In this document: positions 42,750 to 52,761 of the stretch, in pieces | Numbering within the stretch: the first letter of the stretch is position 1 | How the letters are laid out: every line of letters begins with the position of its first letter | DNA from: Salinispora vitiensis | GTDB lineage: Bacteria; Actinomycetota; Actinomycetes; Mycobacteriales; Micromonosporaceae | Assembly: GCF_000378825.1 (NCBI RefSeq) | Contig: NZ_KB900388.1 | Coordinates: 605,578-669,577 of the forward strand | Length of the DNA stretch: 64,000 bases | Direction: 5' to 3' | Made by a program: the position numbers and the translations under genes | The notes under the pieces: model-generated | The model's database searches: none | The model's input: the letters and a program-made list of their open reading frames with translations, nothing else | What the model was told of the DNA's origin: nothing

Positions 42750-45700
42750 GCACGGCCGAGAACCCTGACGAGTCGTTGATCGCCGTCACCGCACTGGACT
42801 GCCGGTTTCCCGGCGCCCCCGACACCGAGGCGTTCTGGGACCTGCTGGTCTCCGAGCGTCATGGACTCACCCGGCACAGCCTCGACGAACTCGGCGAGCG
42901 AGGAGTGCCTCCACGGTTGCGCGAGCATCCCGCGTACGTCCCGGTCGGCGGTGTCATCGACGATCAGGACCGGTTCGACCCGGAGCCGTTCGGGCTCACC
43001 GACGCCGAAGCCGCGCTCATGGATCCGCAGCAACGGCTGTTCCTGGAAGCGTGCTGGCGTGCCCTCGAAGCCGCCGGGCACGGCAACGGGATCGGCGCCG
43101 GAGCCGTCGGGGTGTTCGCCGGGGCGGCGCACAGTGACTATCTGATGCGAAACCTGGCCCGCCGGTACACCGCCGCCGCCAGCGACCCGGTCGGGAGCCT
43201 CCAGACGGCGATGGCGACCGTCGGGGACTACCTTCCGCTTCAGGTGGCACACCGTCTCGGCTTGACCGGGCCGGCGATCGCCGTCAACACCACCTGCTCC
43301 ACCTCGCTGGTCGCCGTGCACCTGGCGGCTCAGTCGTTACTGGCGGGCGAGTGTGACACCGCACTGGCCGGGGGCGCGTCGCTGATCGTGCCCCAGGGCC
43401 GCGGCTACCTGTATGTCCCGGATGGAATCTTCTCCGTCGACGGCCGGGTGCGCGCGTTCTCCGCCGAGGGCACCGGAATTGTTCACTCCCAGGGCGTCGG
43501 CGTCGCGGTCCTGCGTCGGCTCGCCGACGCGCGCGCCGACGGCGACCCGGTGCTGGCGGTGCTGCACGGTTCGGCGGTCAACAACGACGGCGCGGACAAG
43601 ACCGGTTTCACCGCACCGTCCCCACGCGGCCAGACGCGCGTGATCGCCGAGGCGTTGGCCGTGGCCGGGGTGGAGGCGCGACAGATCAGCTACGTCGAGG
43701 CCCACGGCACCGCCACCCGCCTCGGCGACGTCGTGGAGATCGGCGCCTTGCGCCGCGTGTTTGGTTCCGTCGGCCCGGCCTGGTGCGCCCTGGGTTCGGT
43801 GAAGAGCAACATCGGGCACGCCAACTCGGCCGCCGGCATCGCGGGGTTCGCCAAGACCGTGCTCGCGCTGCACCACGGGGTCCTTCCGGCCACCCTCGAC
43901 GCCGAACCGCTCAACCCGGACCTACACCTGGACGATTCCCCGTTCACCGTCGCCCGACGGACCGCCGAGTGGTCCGGGGCGCGGTACGCGGGCGTGAGCT
44001 CCTTCGGCATCGGCGGCACGAACTGTCACATCGTGCTGGGCAGCGCACCGGCCGTGCCCACCCCCGAACCCGACCCGCGTCCCCAACTGGTGTTGCTCTC
44101 CGCGGCTAGCGACGGCGCCCTAGCCGAGAGCGTCACCGATGTTGCCGACACGTTCCACACCACGACGGTGGCACCCGCCGACCTCGCCTACACCCTGCAC
44201 GCTGGGCGACCGTATCGGCGGCACCGCGTCGCGGCGGTCGTCACCGGTGATCACATCGGTGACCGCGCTGCTCTGCGCACCGCCGCCCGCCGCGCGGCGG
44301 GCACCGGTATTCCCAAGGTTGTTTTCCTGTTTCCCGGGGGCGGCGCCCAGTACCCCGGCATGGGCCGTGGACTCATGGCCGACGAGCCGGAGTTCGCCGA
44401 CACCGTACGGGAGTGCGGGGCGCTGTTCGACGAACCCGGCCGGCCCCGGCTGGCCGCGCTGATCGAGGCCGACCGCGCCGACCCGGCCGCGCTGCGGCTC
44501 GCCCGCGACCCGGCGTACGGCCTGCCGGCGCTGTTCACCGTGTCGTTAGCCACCGCGCGCGTGCTCATCCGGTGGGGCGTACGACCGGACGTCGTGGTGG
44601 GGCACAGTCTGGGCGAGTACGTGGCCGCGGTGGTCGCCGGCGCGCTGCCGGTAGCGGACGCGGCGGCCCTGGTGCGGGTTCGGTCCCGGGGGATGTCACG
44701 GGCCGCAGGTCAGGGCGCGATGCTCGCTGTTCCCCTGCCCGAGACGGAGATCGCCACGCTGCTGACCGACCATCCCGACGTGGATCTGGCCGCGGTCAAC
44801 GCCCCCGCCTCGTGCGTGGTCTCCGGAACCGAGGAAGCGGTGGCCGCACTGGAGTCACGGCTGGCCGCCGACGGGGTCAAACCCACTCGACTTCGGTTGG
44901 ACGCCGCGGCCCACTCCCGTCTCGTCGACCCCGTCCTGCCCGAACTTCGGGCCGCCGCCTCCGGAGTGAAGGCCCGGACGCCGGTGGTCCCGCTGGCCAC
45001 CACCCTCACCGGTGGCTTCCTCACCTCCGCGCCCAACGCGGACCACTGGGCGCCGCACCTGCGGTCCGTGGTGCGCTTCTCCGCTGCCCTGGCCACCGCC
45101 ATCGGCGACGGCCCGGCCGTGGTCGTGCAGACCGGACCCGGTGGTGGCCTGCTGCAACTTGCCCGCCAACACCCGATGCTGAACCTGACGGCGACCGTCG
45201 CCACCTTCCCCGAGCCCGACGAACCCGGTGACGAACGGGCCGCGCTGCTGACCGCCGCCGGGGAGCTTTGGACGTGGGGTGTGGATATCAGCGCCGAGGC
45301 GCTGCATCGGTCTGGCCGGCGGCGGGTCCCACTGCCTGGCCACCCCTTCGATCGACGGACGTTGTGGATCGAACCGCCCGAACCGGGGGCGGAATCCACC
45401 GCTGACGCCCCGGATGAGGACGAACCCTTCCAGGTGCCGGTCTGGCTCCGCGTACCGGCGCCAGACAACCCGGCCGGCATCACCGGCCGATGGCTGCTGG
45501 ACGGGCCCGAGGGTGACCCCTTGGTCGAGGCGGTACGGGTTCACCTGATCGCCGCTGGAGCCCAGGTTGCCGACCGCGCCGACGTCGCCGCCGACGCGAC
45601 GATCCCGTGCGCTGGTGTGCTCGTGCTCGACCTCGCGCCCGACGGCGACGACCCGGCCGCGCGGGTGACTAGAGCGGTGCTACGGCACGCCGAACTGGCC

Positions 45701-48700
45701 CGCCTCACCGCTACCTGGGCACACGACAGCTGTCTGCTGCACGTCACCCGGGCCGTCCAGCAGGTCGAGAGCACCGACCGACCGACCCCGGCCGCCGCCG
45801 CCGGCACCGCCGTACCCCGGATCCTGGCGCAGGAGTTCCCCGGACTGCGGTGGCGCGCCGTCGACCTGCCGGTGACCGGGGCGCCGGACGAGCTGGCCCG
45901 CCGGGTCGCTGAGGAGGCGACGGACCTCGCCACCGGTGATCGGACCGGAGCAGAGGTGGCGCTCCGCGGCGGACACCGCTGGCTGCGCACCGTGAACCCG
46001 TGGCGGCCCCGTTCGGACGGAGTCACGGACCGGACGGATGCCGGCACCGCCCTGCTCATCGGCGGGCTGGGCGACGTCGGCCTGACCATGGCCGAACATC
46101 TGGCCGAGCTGGGTTGGCGGGTCATCGTCACCGGCCGTACCGGCCTGGTACCCGAAGCGGCGCCGGGAAGCCCGGCAGCCGACCGGATCGAGGCAGTCCG
46201 GCGACTGACCGACCGTGGTCTGCCGGTGGAGGTACGCGCGGTCGACGCCGGAGATTCCGTGGCCACCGGTGCGCTGCTGCGTGACATCGTCGACCGTTTC
46301 GGCCGGCTGGACCTCGTGGTCCACGGCGCGGGAGTGGTCGCCTCGACGGCGGTCACCCCCCTGCGGTCGGTCGACCCCGAGGCGGCACATAGCCACGCCC
46401 GGGCCAAGGTGTCGGCGGCCGTCGCCCTGCGGCGGGCCCTCGTGGAGTTGCCCAAGGAGGCCCGGCCCGCGACCGTACTGCTGATGTCGTCGGCGACGAC
46501 CCTGGTGGGCGGCCTGGGACTGGCTCCGTACGCGGCGGCGAACCGCTACCTGGAGGCGCTGGCTGAGCAACAGGGCGCGGCGAGCGGCACGGCCTGGCTG
46601 AGCGTTGCCTGGGACGGCTGGCGGGTTGGCCCGGGCGGCACCGAGCGGGCCGTCGCGTCCCGGCACTCGATTGGGCGGCCCGACGGTATGCGGGCGCTGG
46701 ATCGGCTACTCGTCCTGGCCGGCCGGGGGCGGGCCCCCGCATTGGTCGCGGTCTCTCCCGCCGAGCTACGCCCCCGCCTGTCCGGCGGAGCAGGCGGCAC
46801 CCGGCGACACGTCGCGCCCGCGAGGGAGAGCGGCCAGGCTGAGAACAGTGCCCGTGGGCACGCGGAGGCGACCCTCACCAAGGTCTGGTCGGAACTGCTC
46901 GGTTTCGAGGTATCCGACCGGGACGCCGACTTCTTCGCTCTCGGGGGGCACTCGCTGCTCGCCACCCGGATGCTAGCTCGGCTGCGGGACGAGCACAGCG
47001 TCCAACTGCGCTTGCAGGATCTCCTGGCACGACCGACCGTCGCGTCGCTGGCGGCGCTCCTGCCGACGACCGACAACTTCGACCCGCGACCGCCGACGGC
47101 CGACGAGTCCGACCCGACGGGCGATGCCGGCCCGTCGGTGGGCACCGCATCTCCTGCCGGCCTGGAGTTCGCGGAGGCCGGACCAGACGGGGACGGGCCG
47201 CGGGAGTTTCCGTTGACCCGGGTACAGCACGCGTACTGGGTCGGCGGCTCGGGTGGCTACCGGCTCGGTGACGTGCCCTGCTCGTTCCACCTGGAACACG
47301 ACTGTCCCGGGCTGGATATGGCGCGATACGAGGACGCGTGGAACGCCGTGATCGCCCGGCACCCGATGCTCCGCGCGATCATCACTTTCGAAGGCCGAAA
47401 CCGAATCCTCGATCGGGTGCCCCGGTACCGCATCCGGGTCCGGGACCTATCCGCGCTCGATGAACCCGTCCGGCTGGAGAAGCTTTCCCGGATCAGAGCG
47501 GAGATGGTGGGGCGGGAACCCCGTCCGGGCCGCTGGCCGCTGGTCGACATCCGTGCCGCCCGGTTGCCCGGCGGGATCGTACGCCTCTTCGTCAACGTCG
47601 ATGTGCTCGTTTGCGACACCGCCAGCTTCCTGCTCTGGGACCGCGAGCTGCGCGCCCGGTACGAGGATCCGCAGGTCGAGCTGCCCCGGGTGGGCACGAC
47701 CTTCGCCGCGTGCGTCGCCGCGCTGGAACGTCGCGCGCACAGCCCGGAACGCGAACGGGCGGCGCGCTACTGGCGGGACCGGCTCGACCGCCTGCCCGGG
47801 CCCCCAGCGCTGCCGGTCCGTCCGGCACCGCCGGGGATCCGGCCCAGGTTCGCGCGTCGCACCGCACGGCTGGAGCCGGCGCAGTGGCAGGCGCTCCGGA
47901 CGGAGGCAGCCCGGCGTGGCCTCACCCCGACCGCCGTGCTGCTCGCGGCGTACGGGGACGCGCTGGCCGCCTGGTCCGGACAGGGGCAGTTCGCCATCAC
48001 CCTGACCCTGTTCGACCGCCCATCGGTGCATCCGGACGTCAACCTGGTCGTCGGGGACTTCACCTCCCTGCTGCTGCACGAGGTCGATCGGTCCCGCCCG
48101 GGGACGTTCGCCGACGACGCGGGCGAAGCGCAGCGGACCCTCTTCCGCGACCTGGACCACCGCGAGTTTTCGGCGCTGGAAATGCTGGCCGAGAAATCGG
48201 CTCGCAGCGGGGCCACCGAGTCCGTACCCGTGGTGTTCACCAGTGCGCTGGGGCTGACCGATCCGCTCGGCGGCGAGCACGACCTGGACTGGATGGGCAC
48301 CCCTGTCTACGGCATCAGCAGTACGCCGCAGACCTGGCTCGACCACCAGGTGATCGAGCAGCACGGCGCCCTGCTTCTGCAGTGGGACGTGTTGGAGAAC
48401 GTCCTACCCGCCGACGAGGCGGACCAGGTGTTCTCCGGCTACGTCGACCGGGTGCGCCGACTGGCCGACGAGGCCGAGGAGTGGGAAGCGCCCAGACCGG
48501 CACGGCCGACCGTGGCCGGGCCGCCGCGCAGCGATTCGGTGGGCACGGGCTCGGGCGAGACCGCGCTGCTGCTGCGCGCCGGTGCCGCCGAGCCCCCACT
48601 GTTTCTGGTCCATCCGTCCGGTGGTGACGTGCTCTGCTACGGCGAACTCGTCGGGCTGCTGAACAAGGACCGCCCGGTGGTCGGGCTCACCGACCCGGCC

Positions 48701-49444
48701 CTCACCGGAGGTGTCGGGCCCGCGGACATCCCGACCCTGGCCGAGCACTACCTGGACGCGGTGCGCCAGCACCAGCCATCCGGTCCGTACCTGCTCGGTG
48801 GCTGGTCGATGGGGGGCACGTTGGCCCACGAGATGGCCTGCCTGCTCGAACGGCGTGGCGAGCATACCGATCTGCTTTTCATGATCGATTCGAACACGCC
48901 GGACCGGATCAGGACTCTGCACGGCCGGGGTGCTCCGCAGGCCATCGCCGCGGTGCGCTACCTGCACTCGCTGGCGGCGTTCCTCGACCTGGACCTCGGG
49001 TTCGGCCCAGCCGAGGAAGCCGAGCTTCTTGGTCGCCCTGGCGACGAGATTCGTCGTGCCGTTACGCGACGGCTGCGCGACGCCGGCCTGTTGAGCCGGC
49101 GGGACACCGCCGACACCCGGCTGCGGGTGTTCGAGCGGCACCTGCGGATTCTCGGGGAACACCGGGCGGGCCACCTGAACGATCCCACGACTCGGCTGCT
49201 CCTCGTCCGGGCCGCGCTGCCGTCGCCCCACAACAGCGGCGTGGGCATGGGCGTGGACGACGCGCCTGACCTGTCCCGCCTCGGTTGGGATGGCCATGTG
49301 CGTGGCCCGATAGACGAGGTGGTCGTTGCGGGGCACCACTACTCACTGCTCACGGGGGGCGCCGCCAAGACGATCGCCGAGCACCTCAACAGGACACTCG
49401 CGGCGCTGCCGCATCCGCTCCGACAACCATCCGATTACACCTAG
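42746..49444 (+). CDS. Hybrid PKS-NRPS: KS-AT-KR-ACP-Cy-TE
   Basis: A 2232-residue protein comparable to HMWP1/Irp1 of yersiniabactin. KS: active Cys in NTTCSTSL near residue 181, with EAHGTAT and KSNIGHANS. AT: GHSLGEY near 618; neither the HAFH nor the YASH motif is present, so the extender cannot be assigned by motif (malonyl by analogy). KR: GGLGDVG near 1105 with SSATTLV and APYAAAN. ACP: LGGHSLLA near 1400. Cy: intact DxxxxD (DVLVCD near 1618) and STPQTWLDH. TE: GWSMGG near 2019 with His in VAGHHYSLL. Unlike HMWP1 it has no embedded methyltransferase and no A domain or PCP after the Cy; those must come in trans. GTG at 42746 overlaps the previous stop. Confidence 0.93.
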   Translation: MSTAENPDESLIAVTALDCRFPGAPDTEAFWDLLVSERHGLTRHSLDELGERGVPPRLREHPAYVPVGGVIDDQDRFDPEPFGLTDAEAALMDPQQRLFLEACWRALEAAGHGNGIGAGAVGVFAGAAHSDYLMRNLARRYTAAASDPVGSLQTAMATVGDYLPLQVAHRLGLTGPAIAVNTTCSTSLVAVHLAAQSLLAGECDTALAGGASLIVPQGRGYLYVPDGIFSVDGRVRAFSAEGTGIVHSQGVGVAVLRRLADARADGDPVLAVLHGSAVNNDGADKTGFTAPSPRGQTRVIAEALAVAGVEARQISYVEAHGTATRLGDVVEIGALRRVFGSVGPAWCALGSVKSNIGHANSAAGIAGFAKTVLALHHGVLPATLDAEPLNPDLHLDDSPFTVARRTAEWSGARYAGVSSFGIGGTNCHIVLGSAPAVPTPEPDPRPQLVLLSAASDGALAESVTDVADTFHTTTVAPADLAYTLHAGRPYRRHRVAAVVTGDHIGDRAALRTAARRAAGTGIPKVVFLFPGGGAQYPGMGRGLMADEPEFADTVRECGALFDEPGRPRLAALIEADRADPAALRLARDPAYGLPALFTVSLATARVLIRWGVRPDVVVGHSLGEYVAAVVAGALPVADAAALVRVRSRGMSRAAGQGAMLAVPLPETEIATLLTDHPDVDLAAVNAPASCVVSGTEEAVAALESRLAADGVKPTRLRLDAAAHSRLVDPVLPELRAAASGVKARTPVVPLATTLTGGFLTSAPNADHWAPHLRSVVRFSAALATAIGDGPAVVVQTGPGGGLLQLARQHPMLNLTATVATFPEPDEPGDERAALLTAAGELWTWGVDISAEALHRSGRRRVPLPGHPFDRRTLWIEPPEPGAESTADAPDEDEPFQVPVWLRVPAPDNPAGITGRWLLDGPEGDPLVEAVRVHLIAAGAQVADRADVAADATIPCAGVLVLDLAPDGDDPAARVTRAVLRHAELARLTATWAHDSCLLHVTRAVQQVESTDRPTPAAAAGTAVPRILAQEFPGLRWRAVDLPVTGAPDELARRVAEEATDLATGDRTGAEVALRGGHRWLRTVNPWRPRSDGVTDRTDAGTALLIGGLGDVGLTMAEHLAELGWRVIVTGRTGLVPEAAPGSPAADRIEAVRRLTDRGLPVEVRAVDAGDSVATGALLRDIVDRFGRLDLVVHGAGVVASTAVTPLRSVDPEAAHSHARAKVSAAVALRRALVELPKEARPATVLLMSSATTLVGGLGLAPYAAANRYLEALAEQQGAASGTAWLSVAWDGWRVGPGGTERAVASRHSIGRPDGMRALDRLLVLAGRGRAPALVAVSPAELRPRLSGGAGGTRRHVAPARESGQAENSARGHAEATLTKVWSELLGFEVSDRDADFFALGGHSLLATRMLARLRDEHSVQLRLQDLLARPTVASLAALLPTTDNFDPRPPTADESDPTGDAGPSVGTASPAGLEFAEAGPDGDGPREFPLTRVQHAYWVGGSGGYRLGDVPCSFHLEHDCPGLDMARYEDAWNAVIARHPMLRAIITFEGRNRILDRVPRYRIRVRDLSALDEPVRLEKLSRIRAEMVGREPRPGRWPLVDIRAARLPGGIVRLFVNVDVLVCDTASFLLWDRELRARYEDPQVELPRVGTTFAACVAALERRAHSPERERAARYWRDRLDRLPGPPALPVRPAPPGIRPRFARRTARLEPAQWQALRTEAARRGLTPTAVLLAAYGDALAAWSGQGQFAITLTLFDRPSVHPDVNLVVGDFTSLLLHEVDRSRPGTFADDAGEAQRTLFRDLDHREFSALEMLAEKSARSGATESVPVVFTSALGLTDPLGGEHDLDWMGTPVYGISSTPQTWLDHQVIEQHGALLLQWDVLENVLPADEADQVFSGYVDRVRRLADEAEEWEAPRPARPTVAGPPRSDSVGTGSGETALLLRAGAAEPPLFLVHPSGGDVLCYGELVGLLNKDRPVVGLTDPALTGGVGPADIPTLAEHYLDAVRQHQPSGPYLLGGWSMGGTLAHEMACLLERRGEHTDLLFMIDSNTPDRIRTLHGRGAPQAIAAVRYLHSLAAFLDLDLGFGPAEEAELLGRPGDEIRRAVTRRLRDAGLLSRRDTADTRLRVFERHLRILGEHRAGHLNDPTTRLLLVRAALPSPHNSGVGMGVDDAPDLSRLGWDGHVRGPIDEVVVAGHHYSLLTGGAAKTIAEHLNRTLAALPHPLRQPSDYT

Positions 49445-49460
49445 TCAACGAGAGAAACTG

Positions 49461-51014
49461 ATGCTTACCCCTGTTAGATCCCGTTTGGCCCGGCGAGGGG
49501 CGCTGCCCCTCGCCATCGCCGCCCTGCTGCTGGCCGGCTGCGGCACCGACACCACCACCGGCGGTTCCACCGACGAGCCCGGCACGCCAGTCGATGGCGG
49601 CACCCTGCGCTACGTCGTACCGGGGTCGCCGGCGACCGCGAGCAACGATCCGCATGGTGGACTCGGCAACGAGTCCGACCTCATGCGCTTCGCGCTGACC
49701 TACGACGTGCTCACCGTGCCCGGCGCCGACGGCACCCCGCAACCACGGTTGGCCCAAACGTGGGAGGCGAACCAGAGTCTTGACCGCTGGACGTTCCACC
49801 TGCGCGAGGACGCCACCTTCACCGACGGCCAACCGGTACTCGCCGAGGACGTGCTCTATTCGCTGACCCGGATAGCGGACAAGGCCGCCGAGAACTACGG
49901 CCGACTGGCCGACTTCGACATGGCCGCCGCCAGCGCGCCCGACGACCACACGGTGGTGCTGGCTACCCGCGCGCCGATGGCCGAAGCGCCGAAGGCGCTG
50001 GAGTCGATCAGCTTCGTCGTTCCCGAGGGCAGCACGGACTTCGCCGAGCCGGTCGGCGGTTCGGGGCCGTTCCGGGTGACCGAGACCGACGCCCAGACCG
50101 CCGTGCTCCTGCGGAACGACGACTGGTGGGGCGAGCGACCGCACCTGGATCGGATCGAGATCCGGGCGGTCGCCGACCCGCAGGCTCGCGCGGCCGCCGT
50201 GACATCCGGCCAGGCGGACGTCGCCGGCAGCGTCAGCCCGGCGGCGGTCAAGGCCGCCGAAGCGGGCGGTGACGTGCAGGTCGTACGCCGCAAGGGCGTC
50301 ACCGAGTATCCGATCATCATGCGCCTGGACTCCGCACCGTTCGACGATCCGCGCGTGCGGGAGGCGTTCCGACTCGCGACCGATCGGCAGGCACTCGTCG
50401 ACACGGTGTTCCTCGGATACGGCCAGATCGCCAACGATCTGCCCACCCCGTACGACCCGTCGTACCCGCAGGATCTGACGCAGCGCACCCGGGACCTGGA
50501 CCGGGCCAAGGAACTACTCGAGGAAGCTGGGCACGCCGACGGGCTGAAGCTCACCCTGCACACCACGACGTCGTACCCCGGCATGGACACCGCGGCCACC
50601 CTGTGGGCCCAGCAACTCGCCGACGTCGGTGTTGAGGTCGACGTGAAGGTGGAGCCGGCCGACACCTACTGGACCGCCATCTACGCCAAGAAGGACTTCT
50701 ACGTCGGCTACTACGGCGGCATCTCCTTCCCTGACCTGGTACGCGTCGGTCTGCTGGCCGCCTCGCCGACCAACGAGACCGCCTGGCGCAACGCGTCGTT
50801 CGACGCTGAGTTCAACGCTGCTATGGGCATCCTGGATCCGGCCGAGCGCAACACCAAACTGGCCCGCATCCAGCAGGACTTGTGGCGCGACGGTGGGTAC
50901 GTGGTGTGGGGCGTCGGAGACGGGCTGGACCTGACCAGCCCTGGTGTGCACGGGTTGCCCGACGGTCCCGGTTTCCAGCGGATGTTCATCGAACGCGCCT
51001 GGAAGACGAGATGA
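49461..51014 (+). CDS. Dpp/Opp-type solute-binding lipoprotein
   Basis: A 517-residue family 5 extracellular binding protein. The signal peptide ends in the lipobox LLLAGC with Cys27, so it is lipid-anchored outside the membrane. Family features include YDVLTVPGADGTPQPRLA followed by WTFHLREDATFTDGQPV near residue 115. In other bacteria this family captures metallophore complexes (the CntA type) as well as peptides and nickel. It follows the PKS-NRPS gene after 16 bases and overlaps the first permease gene by four, so uptake and synthesis share a transcript. The likely ligand is the metal-loaded product of this cluster. Confidence 0.9.
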   Translation: MLTPVRSRLARRGALPLAIAALLLAGCGTDTTTGGSTDEPGTPVDGGTLRYVVPGSPATASNDPHGGLGNESDLMRFALTYDVLTVPGADGTPQPRLAQTWEANQSLDRWTFHLREDATFTDGQPVLAEDVLYSLTRIADKAAENYGRLADFDMAAASAPDDHTVVLATRAPMAEAPKALESISFVVPEGSTDFAEPVGGSGPFRVTETDAQTAVLLRNDDWWGERPHLDRIEIRAVADPQARAAAVTSGQADVAGSVSPAAVKAAEAGGDVQVVRRKGVTEYPIIMRLDSAPFDDPRVREAFRLATDRQALVDTVFLGYGQIANDLPTPYDPSYPQDLTQRTRDLDRAKELLEEAGHADGLKLTLHTTTSYPGMDTAATLWAQQLADVGVEVDVKVEPADTYWTAIYAKKDFYVGYYGGISFPDLVRVGLLAASPTNETAWRNASFDAEFNAAMGILDPAERNTKLARIQQDLWRDGGYVVWGVGDGLDLTSPGVHGLPDGPGFQRMFIERAWKTR

Positions 51015-51967
51015 TCGCACGCCGCCTCACCCGGACAGCGCTTCTGGTACTGGCGGCCACCGTGGTGGTGTTCGCCGCTACCGAGGCGCTGCCGGGTGAC
51101 GCGGCGTCCGTCCGGGAAGCTGGTCGAGCTTCGCCGGAGCAGGTCGCGCAGGCGCGCGAACAGCTCGGCCTGGACCAACCGGTGGTGGTGCGGTATCTGC
51201 GGTGGCTGAGCGGGCTGCTCCAGGGAGACCTGGGCTCGTCGCTGAGCAGCGGCCGGCCGGTGAGTGACCTGCTCGGCCAACGCCTGCCCGCGACCGCCAG
51301 CCTGGTGGCTGTCGCCCTCGGCACAACAGTGCTGCTCACCGTCGCCGGCCTCATCGTCACGCAGCTGCGTCGGGGCCGGGGCGGAATGCTCGCCGCCGGT
51401 CTCGCCGCGGTGCCCCAGGCCGTCTACGCGGCAGCGTTGGGCGCACTGCTGTCCGCGACGTTGGGGTGGCTTCCGGCCGTCTCCCTGCTGCCGCCGGGCG
51501 GCAATCCGTGGCAGGACCCACGCACGCTCGTCCTGCCGGCGCTGACGCTGGCGCTGCCGTCGGCCGCGTATGCCAGCACGCTGCTGCGTGGGGTCCTGAC
51601 CGACACCCTGCGCCGGCCGCACGTCGTCGACGCGTACCGGCGCGGGCTGCCACCGATGCTGGTGCTGTTGCGGCATGTCCGGCCGTTCTTGGTCGTACCG
51701 GCGTTGCAGGTTCTCGCGTTGACCGCCGGCTGGCTCGCCGCCGGCACTGCCCTGGTGGAGACGGTCTACGGGTTTCCCGGCCTCGGCGGGCTGCTCGTTT
51801 CGGCAGTGGCGGTGCGGGACATACCGGTGGTGCAGGGCGCCGCACTGGTGCCCGTCGCGACCGTGCTGCTCGGAATGCTGCTCGCCGATCTCGCCGCCGC
51901 GGCGGTGCATCGAAACGGCCGTCCGGCCGTGGTGCGACCGGTTCGGACGGCGGAGAGCACTCCGTGA
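51011..51967 (+). CDS. DppB-type ABC permease
   Basis: A 318-residue inner-membrane permease with about six segments. The N-terminal pattern (ARRLTRTALLVLAAT, then GDAASV and LGLDQPVVVRYLRWLSG) is typical of DppB/OppB. The coupling loop reads VVDAYRRGLPPML and the C-terminal VETVYGFPGLGGLLVSAV is the family hallmark. Its ATG overlaps the lipoprotein stop. Confidence 0.9.
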   Translation: MIARRLTRTALLVLAATVVVFAATEALPGDAASVREAGRASPEQVAQAREQLGLDQPVVVRYLRWLSGLLQGDLGSSLSSGRPVSDLLGQRLPATASLVAVALGTTVLLTVAGLIVTQLRRGRGGMLAAGLAAVPQAVYAAALGALLSATLGWLPAVSLLPPGGNPWQDPRTLVLPALTLALPSAAYASTLLRGVLTDTLRRPHVVDAYRRGLPPMLVLLRHVRPFLVVPALQVLALTAGWLAAGTALVETVYGFPGLGGLLVSAVAVRDIPVVQGAALVPVATVLLGMLLADLAAAAVHRNGRPAVVRPVRTAESTP

Positions 51968-52761
51968 CGCGCATCCGCTGGAGCGCTGTCGCGCCGGGGG
52001 TGGCGCTGGCAGTGTTCACCTTGGCTCTGCTGGGTCGGTACCTCGCTCCGAACGACCCGGAACAGCCGGTGGCCGTGCCTTGGTCCGTCCCGTCGACACA
52101 GCTGCCGTTCGGCGCCGATGCGTTGGGCCGCGACGTACTGTCCCGGGTGCTGGCCGGCGGCGCGAATCTGCTCGGGGTCGCCCTCACCGCGGCGGCGGCG
52201 GCCCTCCTGATCGGAGTAGCGCTGGGGCTGGTCGCGGGCTGGTGGCCGCGGTGGGCGGGCCACGCGGTGCGCTGGTTCGGCGATCTGTTGCTGGCGGTGC
52301 CCGCCCTGGTCCTCGCCCTGGTACTGGCGGTGGCGCTACCGGGGGCAGCGGCGGTGGTGGTCGCCGCTGTGCTCAGCGGCGCGCCGCTCACCGCCCGGGT
52401 CGTGGCCGCCCAGTGTGCCACCGTCCGGGATAGTGGCTACCTGCACGCCGCCGTCGAACGTGGCGAACACGGAGCGGTTGTTCTGGTACGGGAACTCTTG
52501 CCGGCGTTGCGTGGCCTGGTGGCGGCGGACGCTGGTCTGCGGTTGATCACGGCACTGCAACTGGCCACCACGCTCGCGGTCCTCGGATTCGGCCCGCAGC
52601 CCCCCGATCCCGATTGGGCTCTGATGCTGAGCGAGAACCTGCCCGGCGCGGCGCTCAATCCCACCGCGCTGCTGGCGCCCGCCGTCCCGTTGGCGCTGTG
52701 CGCGTTGCTCTGTGCCGCTACCGCGCGCACCGCCACACGTGAGCGGGAGGGGGTGTGGTGA
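51964..52761 (+). CDS. DppC-type ABC permease
   Basis: A 265-residue permease with about six membrane segments. The DppC signature is PFGADALGRDVLSRVLAGG near residue 52, and the coupling loop is GYLHAAVERGEHG near 160. The GTG start overlaps the DppB-like stop (GTGA). It pairs with the previous gene to form the membrane channel. Confidence 0.9.
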   Translation: MTRIRWSAVAPGVALAVFTLALLGRYLAPNDPEQPVAVPWSVPSTQLPFGADALGRDVLSRVLAGGANLLGVALTAAAAALLIGVALGLVAGWWPRWAGHAVRWFGDLLLAVPALVLALVLAVALPGAAAVVVAAVLSGAPLTARVVAAQCATVRDSGYLHAAVERGEHGAVVLVRELLPALRGLVAADAGLRLITALQLATTLAVLGFGPQPPDPDWALMLSENLPGAALNPTALLAPAVPLALCALLCAATARTATREREGVW